The notes below the pieces were generated by a model. That model saw nothing but the letters and a program-made list of their open reading frames with translations. It searched no databases and was not told the origin of the DNA. DNA of 64,000 bases from Camarhynchus parvulus (Eukaryota > Chordata > Aves > Passeriformes > Thraupidae), in assembly GCF_901933205.1 (NCBI RefSeq), contig NC_044573.1, positions 28,641,493 to 28,705,492 of the forward strand, written 5' to 3'. Positions within the stretch are counted from its first letter, which is position 1. The number at the start of each line of letters is the position of its first letter. Position numbers and translations under genes: made by a program. Shown here in pieces: positions 12,840 through 22,200 of the stretch.

Positions 12840-13800
12840 CTAATTCAATGTTTACAACCTCTCCTCCAAGACCCTGACTCTCAGATGATTCTTATTCCCT
12901 TCTAGATCTTCTTCAGATGGTCCACATCTCCCCTAAAACGTTATGGACAAAAGTGAACACAATATTGTCCAGACTAGAACTGAGGACATTGGGAGAATTA
13001 CTTTGAACATTTTGTACCTGGCATTTATGATTATACATCCTTGTATGGAATATGCTACTTTCACCTCAGCAAACTATGCCAGATTACTTCCAGTTTGCCA
13101 TTCCCCTTGCCTCAACACCAGTTATTCCTCAGTCCACTTCTGTGTAGCTAGGATTTCTTACTGATGAACTTACCTTTCTTGTCCTTATTAAGGAGTACCC
13201 TATTTATTTTGACTCTTTAATGCAAATTACCACAATTTTTTCTTAATTTTAAATACATCTTTCAGCGTTCTTCCACCATGTCTCCTGCCTAGACAGAAGT
13301 TAAATACAAATGATGTAACAGGGTTGTCTTTTTCATTGTCCTATCAGTTCATGAAAACACTGAACAGTATCAGGCATAAGAAAACTCAGGGGATACCACT
13401 TGATAGCATCTTTTCAGTTTACTTGTGACCCATTAATTATTACTCCCACTTGTGCAGCTGTTTTCCCTAACTTTGTTTACGTGACCACTGTTGAAGACAG
13501 CGTCAATAACCTGCAGATATACAGTATCTACTTCGCTGCAAAAGCCCTGTTATCTGTCACACAAGGTAGTTTTATATGACTTCCTCATGAAAAAGACTTG
13601 CTGGATATTTCTCAACCCTCAGAGGTTTGCCAATAAATTGATGTTCCACTATTTCTCCAGGCATTAAAACTTAAATATCCCGGTCACTCTTTCCCAGCCT
13701 TTTTAAAGAAGGATCTATCTTTGCCCATTTCCAATCTTCTGGAACTTCAATCACTCTCCACAAACTTTCCCAAGGGTTTGATTGGAGACTGCTGTATGTA
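12840..13800 (-). mobile_element. Ancient CR1 LINE fragment, antisense, with reverse-transcriptase relics
   Basis: The order of blocks follows the antisense of CR1 ORF2. 'tccacatctcccctaaaacg' and 'gtgaacacaatattgtccag' lie near 12919-12980. On the minus strand, 13397 to about 13350 reads GIP-stop-VF-LCLILFSVFMN, a decayed version of the CR1 signature GVPQGSVLGPILF. The minus strand near 13530-13490 reads VYLQVIDAVFNSGH, in the place of the CR1 motif YLDFSKAFDTVSH. 'cctttttaaagaagg' and 'cttctggaac' near 13700-13745 match the next upstream block. Stops and indels are frequent, so this copy is dead and probably predates the bird radiation. Limits are approximate; it may extend further right. 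Confidence 0.7.
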
Positions 13801-16355
13801 CAATGCCACTGTATGTAAATTGCCCTTGCTCTCCAAAACTTCTTTCAGTTTTTTGTCCTAAGAAGAGGAGCTTCCTACATGAAAAGTGGCTGCATGCAGT
13901 ACAATTGATTCACAGTTCTGCATAAATCATTAAGGTATTTCCATCAGCTTTTATGACTTCTACTCGGGTCTTATATGTGTCTCAATCCTTTACTCCATAA
14001 TGTATACAGAATCCTTATATTTTCACACACAAAACCAGAGAAAATCACAACCTGTGATGTCTATTCCTATGCATTCACTCTTCTAGGTACAAATTATTAG
14101 CATAAATATTCAATCAAATCCTTGTTAACTGTTCTTTGACCAGCTGTGGTGTAATGTTTGCTATGTTGTGTCCAAAACCATTTTCTAGTAATTTAACTCC
14201 CAACACTGCTCACAGTTGTAACAATATGAGATCTCTGGGACCCTCCTGTGTCGTTCTGATTCCACACTCAAAAAAAATACATCCTGAGCATGCACAAACA
14301 TACCAGCATGGCTTTTTTTATGTTCCCCACCTCAAATTTTAGTATTTTAGTGTTTGCACTGTAGAGTACCTATGTCTAGATGTGAAATTTTGGGTCATGT
14401 AGGTTAGAGCCTGCCACTCTTTCCACATGTAATTGATATTATGAGGTCTATGTTTCACTATGGTCTGCAAAATTCTCAAAATACCTCCAGGTGAGGTGTC
14501 AGAGTTACACATAGCATATCTCCTCTCCTGTCAGGAGACTGAACCTGGCTTGTTTTTACAGCACAGATCCCATGACATTGCTTTAGGCCTTAGGAGCAAG
14601 GTGGTGCTGAAAATAGTTTGTATGTCTGCCATCTGTGACCTGGCTGCATTATGAATAGGAATACTTGAATCTGGGGTAATGACAAACACAAATTCCATCT
14701 TTCATCTAGACCTCAGCTATGCTTAAGAGTGACCAGCTGCCAATCAACAAGGTGTTTTGGTTCAGGCCTCACCAAGCACAGAGCGCAGTCCACAGCCAGA
14801 GAGAACAGAAAAAAAAGTTGCATTTGCTGGTGACATTTTACTTTGTCTCAGTTCAGTAACAGTTAATCTTGTCGAGGAAGAAAAAGTACAGCAGCCACCT
14901 GGCTTGTCATTGATTCCCTAAGTTTTCATGAGATTCAAGTGTTTTGAAATCCTGACTGAAATTCACTCTATAGTTGACAGAGTTGGGGGAAATATATGAA
15001 AGGAATTTTCCCAATCCCTAAGAAAGGCTGTCACGACACCTAAATGGTATTTTTGACTCACAAGTATATCACAGGCTTTTCATCATGTCCATCATGTGTC
15101 CTTGGAGCTTCACCCCTAGGCTGACCCAACGTGAGAGAAGCAGAAAGCAGATGAGCACGCAAAACAGAAAAACCACTGTGGATTTAATTTATGTGTCTCT
15201 CTCACTCTCATTGTTGCAGACAGTCATTGGTCTCACAGAAGGACAAATAAGCACAGTTACACATATGTTATTAAATGTAATTGTATTGTTACTTACCAGT
15301 ATAATTAAATACCTAGGAAAAAATTGTAACAATTCAAGGCACGGTATAAGCAGCAATGACATTAACCTTTAATAGTCATCTTTTCCCTTCACACTGTAGT
15401 AATGACCATCTTAATTAGTAATGAAATGATTAAATATGAAAAGCATGAGCTATGCCATGATACTACACATGGGCACCTTTCAAGGACTAGCTGGCTGCAC
15501 ACCTTGAATGATGCATTCAGGGAGCTTTTTTACTACTGCTGGTTGCAGCCTCTGGGCACTGCGGGGTTTTCTACAGCCAGGAGGACTAAATTAAGTGACT
15601 GCTGTTTTGGTAAATTGAATGATCTAAAACAAACACAGCCGGATTGTGCTGCAATCTTGGGAAATGCTATGACCTTGACAGCCCTTCTCTCAGCTAAGCT
15701 GTGTTCCTCTGTTGTGTGGAGATCAAAATCTCTCTTAATCCTGAAAATCACATATCTCAAAGCACAGCTGATCCTCTTGGCAGTCCCTTTAAAAGTAGAG
15801 GCAGATGAGGGCAGCTTCAGTGTTCCAAGGGGTATCTCCAATTTAGGACATGCCAAGTGGTTGCTCTTCATGTACACCAGAGTGTACATTATACTGTGCT
15901 GGACAGGTAAGCTCTAGGATGATTTCCTCACCCCTCCCACACAAATTTGCAGTCTTCTCATCTGTTCCTTTCCAAAGGCTGCAAGTCAAAATCCTTTTCA
16001 TCATAATAGGTCTTTTCTGAAGGACTAAAGTCACCTTGCAAGTTTTAATTATTCCCAAGGCTATAGACACCATCCTCTAACAGAAGCTGTTCTCAGAGGT
16101 TTGGTGTGATACTGGTATGTGTACTAGCACAAGACTGTCTGATTTCTGATATTTACGAGGTATTACCATCCCATTTTAGACTATAAAAGTATTTATTTGT
16201 TGGCACAACAGAAAGATTTGACCCAGGATCAAAGGAAAAACTTCTGCTTTTAAGAAATGAACAGCTGGATCCCAGACTTGTTAACACATGGAGTTTGAAA
16301 TGTCACTGAATGCCTGCTGTCAGGAACATGAATTGTTTCAGACGACTCTGATATG
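13801..16355. other. Noncoding sequence with one long two-strand-open stretch
   Basis: No recognisable gene. The longest frame in the window (171 aa, plus, 15402-15917) overlaps a 118-aa minus frame (15533-15889). Neither has a domain or a clear codon bias. The interval 15480-15860 is less AT-rich than its surroundings and could be a conserved element or an exon remnant; see findings. Confidence 0.45.
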
Positions 16356-16462
16356 TCTCACAGAACAACTGAGGTTGGAAAGGATTTCTGGAGCTGGTCT
16401 TGTCTGGCCCCCCTGCTCAAGCAGGATCACCTACCTTAGGCTACCCAGCATCACATCCAGGT
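16356..16462 (-). mobile_element. CR1 LINE 3' fragment, antisense
   Basis: The stretch 'cacagaacaactgaggttgg', then 'aaaggatttctggag', 'ctggcccccctgctcaagca', 'ggatcacctaccttaggcta' and 'cccagcatcacatccagg' is the antisense of a CR1 3' region. About 105 bp is preserved, so this is a typical severely 5'-truncated copy. It is moderately diverged. Confidence 0.8.
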
Positions 16463-16662
16463 GACCAGCTACCCCTGAGTGACCCGAAGTCACTCCCCTG
16501 TCATAAGGAGGACGATTCCGATTTTCTACTAACATGATCAGAAACAAACTTCGGCATTAGAAACAGGATATGCAAAATCGCCCCTGCCCCCTCTCCCCCC
16601 TCTGCTTTCTGAGACGTGGTTTCCCCCTCGTAGGAATCCTGAGCTGTCACCCACCGGAACAG

Positions 16663-16693
16663 AAATTCTCTGTGCACAGAGCACAGAGAATTT
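16663..16693. repeat. Perfect 12-bp inverted repeat with 7-nt loop
   Basis: The left arm aaattctctgtg (16663-16674) and right arm cacagagaattt (16682-16693) are exact reverse complements, separated by the 7 bases at 16675-16681. The stem is too short for a typical microRNA precursor, and no extension of pairing is seen at its base. Confidence 0.85.
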
Positions 16694-17502
16694 ACAGGTC
16701 CTGGTAGTGTTTCTGTGTATTGGACTATCTCATAGAACTGCAACAAATACCACTGCCTAATGCCCACTGAAAGTCAACACTAAAAACTCTTTTCCCTCAT
16801 TACAGACACAAATGACAGGCTTTCAGAATGATTAGCTGGAAATGGCTTTTTCCATCAGATACAAGCCCAGAGGTAGGAATGTGCCAGGAAAAGAAGATGC
16901 TTATATGGGGTTCTTTGTAATGCAAATGTAGGAACATGCTTTTTATCTTCAGACAAGTGCAAGTGCTTCACAAAGATTTTATTTAAAGCTTGCGCTCTCA
17001 TGCATTACAAAAGTGAAGCAAAGAGACATGCCAGCATTAATGAACTTCTAGGGGCTGTATTATTAGTTCCGAAGAATAAAGAGAGAAAGAAAGAAAGAAC
17101 ACACAATTTAATGTCAGACTTATTAACAAAGAGACAAACGTTATTCATGCAAGGAATATGGTAGAATTGAGTAACATCTCTGTTTACTCTGGGGACTTAT
17201 ATAAACACAAAACCAGTTCTGTCTCTATCAACATTTAAATCACTCTAGTGAACCCCTAAGTTCCTTTTTCTTTGGCTGTTTTCCTCACATTTCCATATCA
17301 CAAAGCTCTGATAGCTGTGGTGACAGGAAGATGCAGCTCAAGTGAATGCATCTGCTACAAGCACTCGCTCTGTTGTGTGCTTGCCTGGCATTTAACAGTG
17401 ATGTTGTAAATACATCATGTCATGACTTCCCTTCATTCACTTTCATTTCTACTCAGAAACACATGCAGAGTGGGCTCTGCGAATGGGCAAGCCAAGAAAG
17501 AT
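16694..17502. other. Unique noncoding sequence
   Basis: Nothing recognised apart from a short GAAA run near 17083-17097. Confidence 0.5.
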
Positions 17503-17577
17503 GAAAAGAAGCAAAAACACAAAACAAAAGAAAAAAAAACAAAAACAAAAACAAAAGAACAAACAAAGCTGAAACAA
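17503..17577. repeat. A-rich low-complexity tract (AAAAAC-type)
   Basis: Plus-strand A-rich sequence built of aaaac and aaaag units. It makes a lysine-rich open frame in one direction (17422-17610), which is an artefact of composition. Confidence 0.85.
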
Positions 17578-17700
17578 ACCCCAGGAAAACAGGAAGCTCC
17601 ATTAATGTAATCTTTATTCCATTAAACTATCAGCTACATCTCAAGGAAGACAACCATTTCCACATCCCAATATTGGTATTTTTCTGCACTTCTCCACCTC

Positions 17701-18131
17701 TGTTGTCACATGTCATATTCACATTTTCTGAAAAATCCCTTCGCCCAGGATTTTTCTCCTGGGATGCTGAGAAGGCTCAGACAAAAAAAGAAAACAAGAA
17801 TTCTCTCATTTGCTTCTCCTGTGTTTTGTTTCTTTGGGATATGTTTGGCAATTGTTTACCAACAGGTGATTGTTTCATTGGTTTCTGCTGAGAGTTGTTT
17901 TCATTCTTTGGTCAATCAGTGCCAAGCTGTGTCAAGACTCTGGAAAAAGTCACAAGTTTTCATTATTATATTTTTAGCCTTCTGTAAGAATCCTTCCTGT
18001 ATTCTTTAGAATAGTTTTGTTTAGTATTCTTTTATATAATATAGTATCATAAAATAATAAATTAGCCTTCTGAGAACATGGAGTCAGATTCATCATTCCT
18101 TCCTTCATCGGGGCACCCCGCAAATACAACA
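17701..18131 (+). mobile_element. Solo LTR of a songbird endogenous retrovirus (ERVL-like)
   Basis: A 431-bp element begins TGTTGT and ends ACAACA, a perfect 6-bp inverted terminal repeat with TG...CA ends. Internal blocks match a repeat I know from songbird genomes: 'aaaaatcccttcgcccagga', 'ctcctgggatgctgagaagg', 'caatcagtgccaagctgtgt', 'ttcattattatatttttagc', and near the end 'gccttctgagaacatggagt' and 'cggggcaccccgcaaataca'. A polyadenylation signal sits at 18056-18061. CCAAT-like (ccaatc by complement of gattgg) and TATA-like sequences lie upstream of it. No target-site duplication is visible: the left flank is cacctc and the right flank is gttgca. No gag, pol or env lies nearby. Short frames inside (for example 17710-18009) are not genes. 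Confidence 0.85.
18056..18061 (+). promoter_or_regulatory. LTR polyadenylation signal AATAAA
   Basis: AATAAA lies 70 bases before the LTR's right end, the expected place for the R-region processing signal in a plus-oriented LTR. It supports the assigned strand. Confidence 0.7.
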
Positions 18132-18607
18132 GTTGCAGGCACCCTATTTCCTTCTAGACAGGAGTTTCCAAATAGGTGAGAAAGGGGAGGGCTGGCACAC
18201 ATCTAGGGATATCCAGAGGAGGAGGTGGAGTAACACCATTTCCCAGCTAATCTATGAAACCCAGGTTAGCCAAGCCACTGATACAGATTGCCTTGGCAAA
18301 TACAGAGCCTCCAGCAGTTTATCTGGTCCAGCACCAGACTCAGAGGGAGGATCAATTAACTTCCCTTTTCCATCTTATTTTCTGCAAGGCAGAAACTGCC
18401 TGAAATTCAAGCTTGAATTGATTGACTACTGAGGGAGACAGTAGGTAAACTTACGATCCTATATCTACATATTTTGAAGATCAAGTAATCCACAGCACCT
18501 TGGTAATTAGCTGGTTTATACATTAATCCAGGTCTCACTTTCTAAAAGCACCCAGCAAGGTGGAAGATCTTTCCCCAATGCCCAGCATCAAAGGTTGTGG
18601 CACAGCA
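18132..18607. other. Unique spacer between two solo LTRs
   Basis: The 476 bp between the two oppositely oriented LTRs contain no retroviral coding remnant that I recognise. The two LTRs are different families, so they are not the two ends of one provirus. Confidence 0.5.
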
Positions 18608-18613
18608 GGAAAC
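18608..18613. repeat. Target-site duplication, left copy (ggaaac)
   Basis: This ggaaac directly precedes the TG of the LTR at 18614 and is identical to the ggaaac that directly follows its CA at 19285. Confidence 0.75.
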
Positions 18614-19285
18614 TGCAGCAGCGCTTGCCTGGCTGACAAGCGTCCCGGCTAGCAAGCAGCACTGCTAGCAGTCTGTCGGGTGCTACCCCACCCGCGGGAG
18701 CACTCGGCTCAAGGAGCAGCACCTAAGGAGAGCCCCCACGTTATAGTGGAGAGCCATCTCCTTTGGACAGGCTTGGAGTCCGCTGCGGCCAACAAGAATA
18801 AGAAGCGACTCTCTGACTGTGGCGAAGTCTTGGGTTTAATGTGTCCAAAGAAGGCTGACAGAGAGAGAGCCCTGAGGGGCGGGCGCAAGTGGTTTTTCAA
18901 GGTACAGTACAGAGGGGTGCCACCCGTCCTCGGACAAATCAAATACAAACTACAGATAATAGACATAATAGATAAACCTATAGTAACAAAGTAAGGGAAG
19001 GATTCCAGTTCCTAAACCAATCACCCTCCGCCCTGGGTAGAAGGTTCTAGGAATTCAGGCAGGGTCAGAGAGTGACTGGCAGCGTACTGGAAGGGGAAAA
19101 CCAATTCGTTATTATGGCTACCGGGGGCGGGTGCAGGGAGAACCAATTAATTACTATAGCAACCGAATGATAGACAAGAACTGGACACTGAAAAACGCAG
19201 GAAGGTGAAGAAGGTGAACTTGGGCAGAACCATTAACAGAATATGAAGGGGGAATTAGAACGAACCATCAAACACACCACAAACA
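18614..19285 (-). mobile_element. Solo LTR with 6-bp target-site duplication (ERVK-like candidate)
   Basis: A 672-bp unit with plus-strand ends TGCAGCAGCG...CCACAAACA sits between exact 6-bp duplications (ggaaac). Six-base duplications are usual for class II (ERVK and alpharetrovirus-like) integrations; ERVL elements usually make five. Read on the minus strand it starts TGTTTGTGG. It has CCAAT-type motifs (attggtt, gattggtt) and a GC box (cgcccgcccc) in the U3 position, then ATTAAA (complement of 18835-18840) followed by a U5-like segment, so minus is the likely orientation. The element is much more GC- and CpG-rich than its surroundings. No internal coding region remains, consistent with LTR-LTR recombination. 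The family name is not recognised, and the open frames at 18680-18994 (plus) and 18709-18966 (minus) are incidental. Confidence 0.75.
18835..18840 (-). promoter_or_regulatory. Putative LTR polyadenylation signal ATTAAA
   Basis: The plus strand shows tttaat, giving ATTAAA on the minus strand about 220 bases before the minus-strand end of the LTR. This is a weak single-hexamer call whose value is mainly to support orientation. Confidence 0.4.
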
Positions 19286-19291
19286 GGAAAC
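19286..19291. repeat. Target-site duplication, right copy (ggaaac)
   Basis: Identical to 18608-18613 and immediately outside the terminal CA of the LTR. Confidence 0.75.
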
Positions 19292-22200
19292 TCACTTGAC
19301 TTGGCTGTTTGGCCATCCTTGGGAAGAAAGGGATAAGGGCAGCTTATTTAAGATGTTGACATGGGAACCTACACTATAGTGTATAAAATTGGTTTTCAAA
19401 TAATACTACATCTGGTTGAGGGAACCACTTTATCCTTAATTAAAACACCTCTTTGAAAAACTTTGCTTCATACATACTGCTATTAAGTAATGCTAAAAAA
19501 AAAAAAAAAAGCAGGAAAGGAAGGAGAGAGAAAGGCCACTTTATTGTAGGAAGAGCTGTTGAAAAGATTTCTACAGCCAGAGAACATACTGAGGGTTTCA
19601 AGGGTACTCATAATGCTGTGTACTTCTTAGGCAAAAAAAAAAAAAATCCCATTTTACTTAAAGAAGGGGATGAACTCCTGGAAAGTAAGAATTCAAGAGT
19701 TTTCTTGAGAAAGCTGTTTCCTTAACAGAGCTTATATTCATATTTAGATCTACCCTCCCAAACACAGGAAAGAGTTGAGAAAATTTTCCACTTCGCTGGC
19801 TGATAGACATGTCCACCTTCAACATCTCCCCCTGTATGGTCAAAACCAGAGCATAATTCTGGTTATGATACTATGACTGATCATAACTCTAGATATTACT
19901 CTCAGATGACAAGAAAGAGACAATGGCATTTCCCTTCCACCGTGGACACTGCACATGAAACTGTGCTTCTCTCTGACAGCCCATGACTCATGCAGCTCTT
20001 ATGATGTGTGTCCTTATTCCATCCAGAACAGAGTCAATTTTTTTGCAGTGAACCATGCCAAGGCAGAGCCTGGAGCTGTGTGAGCATGGCTAGGAAGTTA
20101 TTCTAGACCACAGACATCATTGTCAGGACTGGGTAAGGGACTCTCTGGCTCCCAAGAAAAAGGATGCAGCTTACAGTCCAAAAAAGCATAGTGGGAGGAG
20201 GAAAGCCATGTGGTTTCTTCAGTGATCCAGAGTCTGTGGTGAGCATTTTTGAATGTGTCATCCCCTCTATTGTGTACTTTTGCCATTAATATTGTTGCTG
20301 CTATTGTTGGTTTTGTTATCTCATTGCTGTCTCCAGTAAATAGTTCTTATCCCAAGCTGTAATCTGTGTATTTTTTTGCCTTGTATTAGTGGCCTTTTAA
20401 TGGGCCTAAATTGGGGAATGCCATTCCTAAACCATGAAAATGTGCAATTCACAACAGTTGGAACACACAGACAATCCTGCTCTAGATCTTCAGGAGGTGA
20501 TAAAGTTCGCATAGAGATGGGGTTTTCAGTGCTTATGCTCCTGACTCCTTTGATCCCAAGTCTGCCTATCCTCTACACTTGCCCTCAGCTTTCAGCAGTG
20601 GTAGGACAGAGAACCTTCTGTGCCTGGCTGTACCTGCACATTTCACAACTTGCTCATGGTGGTATTCCATCTTGCCTTCAGAATTTGCTGACTCCTGGTT
20701 GTGCTAAGTGAAGCAACTTCTCCCTAGCCAGTCTACTCCAAATAGTAAACTTTTGGTTTTCTCTTCAGCCTATTGTCCTGCCTTTGAAGCTGACTGTGTT
20801 TAGAAGCAGGGGTAGGCATATTGTACCTACTGAATGGCTCTGAAGTGACAGATAAGAGGTAGAAATGAAAAGCAGAGATTGCATAGTAAAGAAGAAAACA
20901 GTTTCTCAAAAGGCTGGGGAATGCAAAGGAAGCATTCCTCACCTTCTAACCTGTAAAAAGACACTAACTACAAATGAAAAAAGCAAGATTTAGAACTCTT
21001 GCTGAACTTATCTGCTGAATAATTCATGAATGCCAGAGTTGGGTCTGTTTGAACATCTCCACTAATCACCAAGGATTATTTAGTTATTGCTCACTGGGAC
21101 ACAAGTAAAAACAATCCACCCAAACTTAAAAATGTAAAGATCTTCAGAAGAAATGAAGTATCTGCAGGCAACGCAGGGCTTCCAAGTAATTGGAGTAACC
21201 TTTGCCCTCCCTCAGACTCCATCCGATGGTCAGAAAAATCCCACCTGTCTTGCAAAAAACAAGGATAATAACTATCCAGGCTCATTGCAGTTCACTGAAG
21301 CTACTTTCCGCAGCAGGAAGCGCCCTCCAGGAGAGCGGAGTTAAATGGCCCTGGAGCAACAGAGTGAACAGAGATAAAGAACTTACTGGGACATCTGGCT
21401 GGAAGTGAAGCCTGTTCTGTCCTATTCATTCATCAATTTGGACAATTCATCCTATCCATTCACCAATTCCTGCTTATCTCAACACATGATTTTCAGGAAC
21501 ACAAGACAAAAGATTTTTCCCTAAACAGAGATCTTATTTCCTTCTTAGCTTTGTCTAATATTTATGAATGCTTATTTTCAACTTGCCTAGCACCCACTGC
21601 TCTTACCTGACTCCTGTAAAGCCATGCCTGTGGCATATCAAGTCATTAGTACATCCAGGGTTTGGTACAAGGGCTTCTTCTACAAAGGCTGCATGGCAAA
21701 GTGCCAAGGTATCAGAAACAACCTCTTGATAAGAGAGTCCCTGCAACTCCTTTATGGGGGTGGTGGAGAGGTAGAAGCCTGGGGATCAGATCCAAGCAAT
21801 TGCTGTCCCCAGTTCCCCATTGTGGGAGATGCTGGCATCACTGTCACAACAGAAGTTTGTTCTGAGCCCCTCCTTCCTTGTCTCTTCTCCTTCTGTTCTG
21901 CATTCTGACTTCCATATATTTTATGTGGGCAGTCAGTATATAGAAGTGGGGAGGCTTCACAGTGAACTATGCAGTCCCATTTTCCCAGGTGATTGACTCC
22001 TGGTGACATAGTGAAGCTAGAAGTGTTCAAACAGCTGCATTGGGTTTGGGCAATGGATACTATATTTCATGCCTAGATCTCAAATGACCAGCTATGACAA
22101 TACACTGGAATATGAAGACAATTACCTCAAATCTTCTGGCAAATCTTTTGCACCCAAGACAGCTGTGAGAAAGTTTCTAGAAACAGAGAAAAAATGTTGA

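Noticed and set aside
15402..15917. 171-aa plus-strand open frame as a gene
   Set aside because: No domain, signal peptide or exon signals. The minus strand is open across the same interval, and length alone is not decisive in 64 kb of six-frame sequence.
17422..17610. Lysine/threonine-rich open frame
   Set aside because: Produced by the A-rich low-complexity tract at 17503-17577.
18680..18994. Plus-strand frame inside the GC-rich LTR as a retroviral gene
   Set aside because: It lies within an LTR, has no gag, pol or env motif, and runs against the likely LTR orientation.
17701..19285. The two neighbouring LTRs as the ends of one provirus
   Set aside because: They differ in sequence, length and orientation, and no retroviral coding sequence lies between them.
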